Source of the DNA: an uncultured Collinsella sp.
GTDB taxonomy: Bacteria; Actinomycetota; Coriobacteriia; Coriobacteriales; Coriobacteriaceae
Assembly (NCBI GenBank): GCA_902495525.1
Contig: CABUXL010000086.1
Span: 1 to 6,753, forward strand
Direction of reading: 5' to 3'
DNA length: 6,753 nucleotides
Each line of letters opens with the position of its first letter. Positions within the stretch are counted from its first letter, which is position 1. The translations under genes and the position numbers were made by a program. Below are positions 1-6,199 of the stretch, in pieces. Below the pieces are notes generated by a model. The model was not told the DNA's origin, made no database searches, and saw only the letters and a program-made list of their open reading frames with translations.

Positions 1-1407
<1,407 letters not shown>

Positions 1408-1424
1408 AGTAGTCATTTAAGAAC

Positions 1425-1464
1425 GTCCCCAATGACTGGTCATTTTTGTCTAGTCGTTGGGGAC
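1425..1464. repeat. GTCCCC/GGGGAC palindrome downstream of gltD
   Basis: Left arm 1425-1437 (GTCCCCAATGACT) pairs with right arm 1452-1464 (AGTCGTTGGGGAC) over 13 bp with one G-U wobble. The loop is 14 nt and T-rich. It begins 17 nt after the gltD stop, so it may end or stabilise the gltD transcript, but no T-run follows the right arm and it is not a classic intrinsic terminator. The first ten bases, GTCCCCAATG, recur exactly at 6241-6250, the end of another palindrome. This suggests a dispersed REP-like element family. Confidence 0.7.
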
Positions 1465-1695
1465 ACTCTTTGCGAGCGATTTGCTCGTTTGTCGACGTAC
1501 GGGTGTTCATTTGTCGACTTCTTGGGCTGTGGTCACCTGTTGTTTCTGTGGTGGCTGTGGGTATCTGGCTCAAAAGGGCGGGTTGGCCGTCTATGTTTAC
1601 CTGCGGTTTTGTTGCGGTGCGCTCATTCGGTCAAGTGCCCCGTCAAGTGTTTGGTCAGCATCTGGTTTGCAGCCGGAGGCCTATTTTGCCCGCGC

Positions 1696-1711
1696 TGGTC
1701 GTGGCCGACCA
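1696..1711. promoter_or_regulatory. Perfect 6-bp inverted repeat, operator-like or leader hairpin
   Basis: TGGTCG (1696-1701) and CGACCA (1706-1711) are separated by TGGC. The repeat ends 48 nt before the ATG of the 231-aa gene and directly precedes an anti-Shine-Dalgarno-like sequence. It could be a protein-binding site or the first hairpin of a structured leader. Both roles are inferred from position and symmetry only. Confidence 0.35.
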
Positions 1712-1712
1712 C

Positions 1713-1755
1713 CCTCCTCGTAAGCTCAAATTGAGGTCTATCAGTTTGAGGAGGA
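1713..1755 (+). promoter_or_regulatory. Leader with strong Shine-Dalgarno that can be masked
   Basis: The Shine-Dalgarno sequence AGGAGG (1749-1754) is 5 nt from the ATG at 1760. CCTCCTC at 1713-1719 is the exact complement of GAGGAGG at 1748-1754. As an alternative, CTCAAA at 1725-1730 pairs with TTTGAG at 1745-1750, which covers the first bases of the same site. Either pairing would hide the ribosome binding site, so translation could be switched by RNA folding, a protein or a small RNA. The complementarity is seen directly; the regulatory role is inference. Confidence 0.4.
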
Positions 1756-1759
1756 TGCC

Positions 1760-2455
1760 ATGACTGACCACGCTTTAGACCGAGCGCAGCTAGCCGAAGC
1801 CGTCGGCAACGATATTGCCGACATGGCCCATTTTTGGATGCTGCGGAAGTTCCAGTTTTTGGAGCCGGCGCGCGAACAGTTCGAGATCATTGTCGACCCG
1901 TGGCTCAGCTATTGCACCGAGCCTTCGCAAAACGAAATCATGGCCTACAACATGGCATTTACCGATTGGCTGCTCTTCGAGCGCCCCTATCGCCACGGCA
2001 AGACGCTGCTCGAGCTGTATGTTGAAGAGCCGCCGACATCGCTTTCGCCTGCCTCGCTCAAGCGGCTCGAGCAGGTACGCGACACGCAGTATTTCTCGCG
2101 CTTTGGCATTTTGGACAAGGATCCTGCGACTGGTATAGTTGCGCTGAAGGATACGCGCACCGACCACCGCTTTGATGTCTACGACCCGCATATCGTGCAA
2201 AAGGAACATTGGAGCGACGGAGCGATTGCGGTGCGCCTCGCCTGCGTCGACGATGTCTGGCTGACGGCGGGACAGCTCTATCTGTATGACATCGCGCGCC
2301 TGAGTGACACGGCGGTCGATGGGCCGGGTGCGGTGCATCCGGAGGATCTGCAGGACGGCTTTGACACCTCGTGCATCAGCTTCTTTTTGCGCCTGGTCCG
2401 CGACATCATGGGTGCTCAGGGGCGGTACGTGAAGTCGCTTAACATCTACGAGTAG
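1760..2455 (+). CDS. Conserved-looking hypothetical protein, 231 aa
   Basis: The gene is well supported: a strong Shine-Dalgarno (AGGAGG, 5 nt upstream), codon use like gltD, and a clean ATG-to-TAG frame. The product has no signal peptide or membrane segment and is probably cytoplasmic and acidic. Residues 15-110 look helical, with an aromatic cluster (FWMLRKFQFL, 25-34) and a WLLFERP-x4-GKTLLELY-type stretch at 70-87. Residues 111-178 look like a small beta domain (FGILDKDPATGIVALKDT, then RFDVYD and a WLTAGQLYLYD strand). This order resembles uncharacterised proteins in which a helical region is followed by a small beta barrel, sometimes with a SEC-C zinc motif; no SEC-C motif is present here. 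The C-terminal part (200-231) is again helical. I recognise no catalytic residues and assign no function. Its leader may regulate translation, and the palindrome array begins about 50 nt after its stop. Confidence 0.88.
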   Translation: MTDHALDRAQLAEAVGNDIADMAHFWMLRKFQFLEPAREQFEIIVDPWLSYCTEPSQNEIMAYNMAFTDWLLFERPYRHGKTLLELYVEEPPTSLSPASLKRLEQVRDTQYFSRFGILDKDPATGIVALKDTRTDHRFDVYDPHIVQKEHWSDGAIAVRLACVDDVWLTAGQLYLYDIARLSDTAVDGPGAVHPEDLQDGFDTSCISFFLRLVRDIMGAQGRYVKSLNIYE

Positions 2456-2503
2456 GAGTGGGAGTAGGGGATGTGGCTGGTGTCGCCCTGCTGCCCTGAC
2501 TTT

Positions 2504-2559
2504 GTCTCAATCTGTAACGTTTAGGGACAAAAACCGGTCTACCTGTTACAGATCGAGAC
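2504..2559. repeat. 57-nt-class palindromic repeat, unit 1
   Basis: The left arm GTCTCAATCTGTAAC (2504-2518) and right arm GTTACAGATCGAGAC (2545-2559) pair at 14 of 15 positions, with one A-C mismatch at arm position 6. The loop is 26 nt, opens with GTTTAGG and ends CTACCT. This is the first of four units upstream of the nuclease-like gene. Confidence 0.9.
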
Positions 2560-2582
2560 GAACGCTTGGGCGCCGCTGGTTT

Positions 2583-2639
2583 GTCTAAATCTGTAACGTT
2601 TGGGGGCCTGGAGAACGTCTAACTGTTACAGATCGAGAC
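2583..2639. repeat. 57-nt-class palindromic repeat, unit 2
   Basis: The left arm GTCTAAATCTGTAAC (2583-2597) is the most diverged, with AA in place of the consensus CG at positions 5-6. The right arm (2625-2639) is the exact consensus. The loop is 27 nt and contains GGGGGCC. The gap from unit 1 is 23 nt of unrelated sequence. Confidence 0.88.
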
Positions 2640-2662
2640 GTTTGGCACCTGGCTGGGGGAAT

Positions 2663-2719
2663 GTCTCAATCTGTAACATCTACAGGCCAAAACTCGACCT
2701 ACCTGTTACAAATTGGGAC
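2663..2719. repeat. 57-nt-class palindromic repeat, unit 3
   Basis: The left arm GTCTCAATCTGTAAC (2663-2677) faces GTTACAAATTGGGAC (2705-2719). At arm position 6 both sides have changed from the consensus G-C to A-T, a compensatory change. One G-T wobble and one C-A mismatch remain. The loop is 27 nt, contains GGCCAAAA and ends CTACCT. The gap from unit 2 is 23 nt. Confidence 0.88.
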
Positions 2720-2743
2720 AAAGGTTGGACGCGGTGTCGAAAG

Positions 2744-2800
2744 ATCTCGATCTGTAACATCTAGCGGCCAAAAATCGGTCTTCCTGTTACAGATCAAGAC
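2744..2800. repeat. 57-nt-class palindromic repeat, unit 4
   Basis: The left arm ATCTCGATCTGTAAC (2744-2758) pairs with GTTACAGATCAAGAC (2786-2800), with two non-Watson-Crick positions near the base of the stem. The loop is 27 nt, contains GGCCAAAAA and ends CTTCCT. It ends 26 nt before the ATG at 2827 of the nuclease-like gene, and only 2 nt before an alternative in-frame TTG at 2803. Confidence 0.88.
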
Positions 2801-2826
2801 ATTTGTCGGCGGCGGCAACAGCGACG

Positions 2827-3897
2827 ATGGCCCATTTCTCCGATGTGGTGGTGATAGAAGTGTCTAATACCGTTCTTAAACACAAGCATGCAACACGTAA
2901 CACCTTGGCGCGGAATAGGATGCTTGCCAGGCTCACGAAGGCGGCTGAACAAGGCGTGCTGTTTGTGACACACGACAATGCCGAGCTCATGTGGCTGCGA
3001 CGCCATGTTGGAACCGACGATATCGCGGAGCCCGAGCCGTACCTGTTCTGTTTTCAGCATGATTGGGATGCATTGACGCCGGCGGAGCGAGCGCTGAGGA
3101 CTATCAGGGGGCTTGCGGAATTTCATCCCGATTGGGCGTTTTGGGGCTATGACGCGGCGCTTTTGTGGGGTTTGGAGGTGCCGAATGATCTGCTCGGGCC
3201 GCGCTTTCTTGTTAAGACGGGTTGTTCGGTGACGTTGAGCAGCGGGTGCAGGTTGTTGCGTCCGCAGATGGCGGGCGCGCTCGAGCGTGTTGATGGCGTG
3301 CGGGTGACGTCGTTTTGGCGCACGGTAGAGGATTGCTTACTGCGTGCGCCGTTCTCCTACGGGTTGGCGATTGCCGATTCTGCACTGCGGGCGAAAGGCG
3401 TATCACGTTGGGATTTGTGCGAGCGCCTCCGCGCCGATTGCGAGGGCAGGCGAGGGTATCGCAGGGCACAGGTGATTGCGTCGTATGCGGACGGGCTGTC
3501 CGAAAACGGCGGCGAGTCTCGGTTCCGAGCGTTCTTTATTGCGTACGGCTTTCCAGTTCCGGAGTTGCAGGTTGAGTTTCGCGACCCGCTCGATCCGAGC
3601 CAAGTGTTTCGCGTCGACTATTTTTGGCAGCTCGAGGACGGGACGTGTGTCATCGGCGAGCTCGACGGAAAGGGGAAGTACACCCTGCAGAGCGGCGGGG
3701 GCCGGGAGTCGGTAGACCCATTCGTGGCAGAGCGTCAGCGGGAATCTCATCTGACAATGCTCGGGCACAAGGTGCTTCGGTTTACGTTTGATGAGCTCAA
3801 GAATCCGGGGAAGCTGGTTGAGAAGATGAGGTTGGCGGGTATTCCGCGACGGCCCGATTTGGCTGAGGAGTGGAGACGTCAGTGGTATGGGCGCTGA
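2827..3897 (+). CDS. AbiEi-like protein with C-terminal DUF559/PD-(D/E)XK nuclease-type domain
   Basis: The start chosen is the first ATG (356 aa); an in-frame TTG at 2803 would add 8 residues. Neither has a clear Shine-Dalgarno, so the start is uncertain. The N-terminal part (about 15-200) has features of AbiEi/DUF559-associated proteins: a helix-rich beginning, a PAERALRTIRGLAEFHPDW stretch ending near 103 and an AALLWGL segment near 110-116. The C-terminal part carries a PD-(D/E)XK-like signature: D264 in VDYFW, then E278-L-D280-G-K282, followed by FVAERQRE (299-306) and VLRFTFDEL with R318, as in Vsr-like DUF559 domains. I infer a DNA-cleaving or DNA-binding role, possibly defence or mobile-element related; the substrate is unknown. 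No membrane segments are seen. At least eight AGG and one AGA arginine codons contrast with gltD, which appears to use none, hinting at transfer. Palindrome units lie 26 nt before the ATG and 8 nt after the stop, leaving no room for a separate promoter. Confidence 0.82.
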   Translation: MAHFSDVVVIEVSNTVLKHKHATRNTLARNRMLARLTKAAEQGVLFVTHDNAELMWLRRHVGTDDIAEPEPYLFCFQHDWDALTPAERALRTIRGLAEFHPDWAFWGYDAALLWGLEVPNDLLGPRFLVKTGCSVTLSSGCRLLRPQMAGALERVDGVRVTSFWRTVEDCLLRAPFSYGLAIADSALRAKGVSRWDLCERLRADCEGRRGYRRAQVIASYADGLSENGGESRFRAFFIAYGFPVPELQVEFRDPLDPSQVFRVDYFWQLEDGTCVIGELDGKGKYTLQSGGGRESVDPFVAERQRESHLTMLGHKVLRFTFDELKNPGKLVEKMRLAGIPRRPDLAEEWRRQWYGR

Positions 3898-3905
3898 GAG
3901 GTTTT

Positions 3906-3962
3906 GTCTCGATCTGTAACGTTTAGAAGTTGTTTGAGTTCGTAATTGTTACAGATCGAGAC
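3906..3962. repeat. 57-nt-class palindromic repeat, unit 5 (perfect stem)
   Basis: The arms GTCTCGATCTGTAAC (3906-3920) and GTTACAGATCGAGAC (3948-3962) are perfectly complementary. The stem extends three A-T pairs outward (3903-3965), giving 18 bp around a 27-nt loop. It starts 8 nt after the stop of the nuclease-like gene and could protect or end that transcript, but no T-run follows. Its loop is the most diverged of the six. Confidence 0.92.
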
Positions 3963-3986
3963 AAACCGGTGAAACTTCGACCGAAT

Positions 3987-4043
3987 GTCTCGATCTGTAA
4001 CATCAGGGGGCCCAATAACCCAGTACCTGTTACAGATTGAGAC
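3987..4043. repeat. 57-nt-class palindromic repeat, unit 6
   Basis: The arms GTCTCGATCTGTAAC (3987-4001) and GTTACAGATTGAGAC (4029-4043) pair along their whole length with one G-T wobble. The pairing extends outward by AAT/ATT (3984-4046). The loop is 27 nt, contains GGGGGCCC and ends GTACCT. The gap from unit 5 is 24 nt, matching the upstream cluster. Confidence 0.9.
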
Positions 4044-4147
4044 ATTTCCCTGGTGTCGCTAGGGTGGGACTGCAGCGTATTCCGTCTCCCACATCCCCTC
4101 TTCCCTCCGTTAACCGACGCGTCAGCAGCAATCCAGCGGGACTAGGT

Positions 4148-4153
4148 GATAAT
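4148..4153 (+). promoter_or_regulatory. Possible -10 element for the amidohydrolase gene
   Basis: GATAAT matches the TATAAT consensus at five of six positions and lies 39 nt before the ATG at 4193. No good -35 hexamer stands 16-18 nt upstream, so the call is weak. The interval 4044-4147 otherwise shows only C/T-rich sequence and no gene. Confidence 0.3.
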
Positions 4154-4192
4154 GGACAAATGTTCATGTTAATCGTGAGGGAGGAGCTCGAT

Positions 4193-5563
4193 ATGGCGTC
4201 TGCCGATCGTTCCACGTTGTTTATCAATGCGACCGTCCTGGATGGTTCGGAACATATGGAGCCGCAACCCGATATGGCCGTGACTGTTGAGCGCGGAGTC
4301 ATCACATGGATGGGGCCGAGTGCTGTGGCGCAGGCGCCTGCGGGTGCCGAGGTTGTCGACCTGGCAGGTGCGTATCTCATGCCAGGCCTCATCAATATGC
4401 ACGTGCACCTGTGTGGCTCGGGCAAGCCTGTCTCGGCCGGCGATGCGGGCGCGCTGATGAAGAAGCTCGATAATCCCGTGGGCCGTGCCATCGTCCGCCG
4501 CATCCTCAAGGGCAGTGCCCAGCAACAGCTGGCAAGTGGCGTGACCACGGTGCGCGGCGCGGGCGACCCACTGTTTGCCGATCTTGCCGTGCGCGATGCT
4601 ATCGATGCCGGCAAGTATCAAGGTCCTCGCCTGGTGGCGCCGGGAACGGGCGTCACGGTGCCGGGCGGCCATGGTGCAGGCTTGTTCGCCCAGGTGGCAA
4701 ACAGTCCCGCCGAGGCAGCCGAACAGGTGCGCGACCTGTATGCGCGCGGTGCCGACGTCATCAAGCTGTTCGTAACGGGCGGTGTGTTCGACGCGACCGA
4801 GGTGGGCGAGCCGGGCGTGCTGCGCATGCCGGTGGAGGTTGCCGCGGCGGCGTGCAAGGCGGCGCACGAGGTTGGCCTTCCGGTCATGGCCCATGTCGAG
4901 AGCACCGAAGGTGTGAAGGCCGCGCTTGAGGCCGGCGTTGACACGATTGAGCACGGCGCTCCGTTGACGCCCGAGATCTTGGAACTGTACCGCGGTGCCG
5001 CGGGTACGCAGCTTGAGGGGCGTGCGCCGAGTGTGACCTGCACCATCAGCCCGGCGCTGCCGTTTGTGTTGCTCGACCCGGAAAAGACCCATTCGACCGA
5101 TACGCAAAAGAAGAACGGCGACATCGTGTGCTCGGGCATCATCGAGAGCGCTCGTGCCGCACTGGAAGCTGGTGTTAGGGTGGGCCTGGGCACGGACTCG
5201 AGCTGCCCGTTCGTGACGCAGTACGACATGTGGCGTGAGGTGGCCTATTTTGCCAAGTACGTAGGCGTGAGCAATGCCTTCGCGCTGCATACGGCCACGC
5301 AGGTCAATGCCGAGCTGCTGGGGCTGGGCGGCGAGACCGGCACAATCGAGTGCGGCAAGGCCGCCGATATCCTGGTGACGCGCAAGAATCCGCTCGATGA
5401 CCTGTGCGCCCTGCGTGAGCCGACGCACGTGATGTGCCGCGGTGATCTGGTGCGCAAACTCAAGGTGAAGCGTATTCCCGAGGTGGACGCCGAGCTCGAC
5501 ACGATTATGGCCATGCCAGCCGAGGCGTTGGCCGAGGAGCTTGCCCGCGATGGCGTGGCGTAA
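4193..5563 (+). CDS. Metal-dependent amidohydrolase, imidazolonepropionase/M38-like, 456 aa
   Basis: This is a cytoplasmic hydrolase of the amidohydrolase superfamily, which cleaves amide or similar bonds (cyclic amides, acyl-dipeptides, Xaa-Pro type substrates) using one or two divalent metals. The substrate here cannot be read from sequence. All expected metal ligands are present: H70-x-H72 in the GLINMHVHL strand, K191 in DVIKLFVTGG (the usual carboxylated lysine bridge), H234 in MAHVES, H254 in TIEHG and D335 in GTDSS. An N-terminal beta-sandwich (about 1-65) and a C-terminal return strand with a GTIECGKAADILV stretch complete the fold, and the length is normal. The frame stays open upstream to 4037, but ATG 4193 is chosen because GAGGGAGGAG (4177-4186) is a strong Shine-Dalgarno 6 nt away, and the upstream extension runs into repeat unit 6. 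No signal peptide is seen. It appears monocistronic and ends at the terminator at 5615. Confidence 0.94.
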   Translation: MASADRSTLFINATVLDGSEHMEPQPDMAVTVERGVITWMGPSAVAQAPAGAEVVDLAGAYLMPGLINMHVHLCGSGKPVSAGDAGALMKKLDNPVGRAIVRRILKGSAQQQLASGVTTVRGAGDPLFADLAVRDAIDAGKYQGPRLVAPGTGVTVPGGHGAGLFAQVANSPAEAAEQVRDLYARGADVIKLFVTGGVFDATEVGEPGVLRMPVEVAAAACKAAHEVGLPVMAHVESTEGVKAALEAGVDTIEHGAPLTPEILELYRGAAGTQLEGRAPSVTCTISPALPFVLLDPEKTHSTDTQKKNGDIVCSGIIESARAALEAGVRVGLGTDSSCPFVTQYDMWREVAYFAKYVGVSNAFALHTATQVNAELLGLGGETGTIECGKAADILVTRKNPLDDLCALREPTHVMCRGDLVRKLKVKRIPEVDAELDTIMAMPAEALAEELARDGVA

Positions 5564-5582
5564 GCGCGCGATATGGCGATGC

Positions 5583-5605
5583 GACAAAGGGACAATCCTT
5601 TTGTC
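5583..5605. other. Small hairpin between the amidohydrolase stop and the terminator
   Basis: GACAAAGG (5583-5590) can pair with CCTTTTGTC (5597-5605), with one bulged base and a 6-nt loop. There is no following T-run. It may only assist the downstream terminator or have no role. Confidence 0.3.
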
Positions 5606-5614
5606 ATAATCAGA

Positions 5615-5649
5615 AAAAGCCGAGGTCCCAGTGCGAGGCCTCGGCTTTT
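5615..5649. terminator. Bidirectional intrinsic terminator between convergent genes
   Basis: AAAAGCCGAGG (5615-5625) and CCTCGGCTTTT (5639-5649) form an 11-bp stem with a 13-nt loop. There is a T-tract on the right and an A-tract on the left, so it works for both strands. It ends the amidohydrolase transcript on the plus strand and the membrane/zinc-ribbon gene (stop at 5671) on the minus strand. A further inverted repeat, GGGACAA (5589-5595) with TTGTCCC (5652-5658), encloses it. Confidence 0.88.
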
Positions 5650-5670
5650 ATTTGTCCCATGGTATGGCGG

Positions 5671-6144
5671 CTATGAGCGCGTCTCCATCTTGGCATGGCA
5701 CTTGGGGCAGGTGACGCGGATCTTGCCTTTGCCCTTGGGGACGGAGAGCATCTGGCCGCAGTTGGGGCACTTGAGGTATGCCGTGGTCTTGCGACCCTTC
5801 CACATCTTCTTGGCCGTGCGCTTGGCACGCTCAAAGTCTTCCTTACTGGTGCCGGCTGCGCGTGAGGTGCTAGCCGCTGCAGCGCCGCCGCCCAAGCTGG
5901 CGACGAACTTGCCCAAGCCGGGAACATTGGCGGTCGTGGCGACAAAGGCCTCGTTTTCCTTGCGACGTGCATCGATATTTTTGGACAGGCCGCGCAACAC
6001 GCCAATCACGATTACGGCGATGGCAATCCAGCTGAGCCACTGGATACGAGCCATCGAACCGATCATGGCGATGATAATGCCTGCGAAGCCCATCACGATG
6101 GTGAGTTCGTCAGCGCCATTGCGGCCCTTCATAAAGTCATTCAT
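5671..6144 (-). CDS. Small membrane protein with C-terminal zinc ribbon, 157 aa
   Basis: I do not recognise a named family. Two hydrophobic helices lie at about residues 13-33 and 36-52, with a short charged N-terminus before them, so the protein is probably anchored in the cytoplasmic membrane. A basic linker follows, an Ala/Gly-rich flexible stretch (84-98), a Lys/Arg-rich segment (101-120), and then a zinc ribbon with C126-x2-C129 and C146-x2-C149. The ribbon is likely cytoplasmic by the positive-inside tendency and could bind nucleic acid or protein; this is inference. The start is the ATG at 6144, with an AAAGG Shine-Dalgarno 8 nt upstream and a TATAAA -10-like box further up. It is convergent with the amidohydrolase and shares its terminator. 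It appears to be transcribed on its own rather than with csoR, from which it is 112 nt away with a palindrome between. Confidence 0.88.
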   Translation of the reverse strand: MNDFMKGRNGADELTIVMGFAGIIIAMIGSMARIQWLSWIAIAVIVIGVLRGLSKNIDARRKENEAFVATTANVPGLGKFVASLGGGAAAASTSRAAGTSKEDFERAKRTAKKMWKGRKTTAYLKCPNCGQMLSVPKGKGKIRVTCPKCHAKMETRS

Positions 6145-6177
6145 GCAAATTGCCTTTCATTCGATATGCCGCACGCC

Positions 6178-6183
6178 TTTATA
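6178..6183 (-). promoter_or_regulatory. Possible -10 element for the zinc-ribbon membrane gene
   Basis: Read on the minus strand this is TATAAA, 33 nt before the ATG at 6144, a sensible distance for a short leader. No convincing -35 lies at the usual spacing, because that position falls in the GGGGAC palindrome. This is a weak call from sequence alone. Confidence 0.35.
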
Positions 6184-6199
6184 CCCGATTTAGAGCAAG

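Larger units (their letters stand above)
1465..1759. other. Gene-free stretch upstream of the 231-aa gene
   Basis: No convincing coding sequence is seen; overlapping short open frames here lack ribosome binding sites and recognisable domains. It holds a small hairpin (CGAGC 1473-1477 with GCTCG 1483-1487), a direct repeat TTTGTCGAC at 1488-1496 and 1510-1518, a direct repeat GTCAAGTG at 1630-1637 and 1642-1649, and a perfect inverted repeat at 1696-1711. No clear -35/-10 pair was found, although a promoter for the downstream gene should lie here if that gene is transcribed separately from gltD. Confidence 0.5.

Noticed and set aside
1432..1763. Overlapping plus-strand open frames between gltD and the 231-aa gene
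   Set aside because: Three frames are open over the same region, with Cys/Trp-rich unstructured translations, no ribosome sites, and starts inside the GTCCCC hairpin.
2504..2800. CRISPR array
   Set aside because: Units are long palindromes that differ from each other in both arms and loops, the gaps are only 23-24 nt, and no cas gene is nearby. CRISPR repeats would be nearly identical.
2661..2867. Short open frame with repeated peptide (SVTS-GQ-S-LLQI pattern)
   Set aside because: It is a translation of palindrome units 3 and 4, and the peptide repeat arises because their 81-nt spacing is divisible by three. There is no Shine-Dalgarno.
3906..3965. Intrinsic terminator for the nuclease-like gene
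   Set aside because: The stem is strong, but the loop is 27 nt and no T-run follows on either strand, so it is listed as a repeat unit.
2504..4043. Integron attC sites around a gene cassette
   Set aside because: The arms include GTTAC but lack the paired attC core sites, the symmetrical 15-bp arms and repeated tandem units do not fit attC structure, and no integrase is visible.
4037..4192. Extended N-terminus of the amidohydrolase
   Set aside because: It would start inside repeat unit 6 with no Shine-Dalgarno; the added 52 residues have no family counterpart, and ATG 4193 has an excellent ribosome site.
4169..5587. 472-aa minus-strand open frame opposite the amidohydrolase
   Set aside because: It is a GC-rich antisense shadow: His/Arg-rich with no domain, while the plus strand has a full set of catalytic residues and a strong Shine-Dalgarno.
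5573..6193. 206-aa plus-strand open frame
   Set aside because: It runs through the terminator and antisense to the membrane/zinc-ribbon gene, whose helices and CxxC motifs are clearly real on the other strand.
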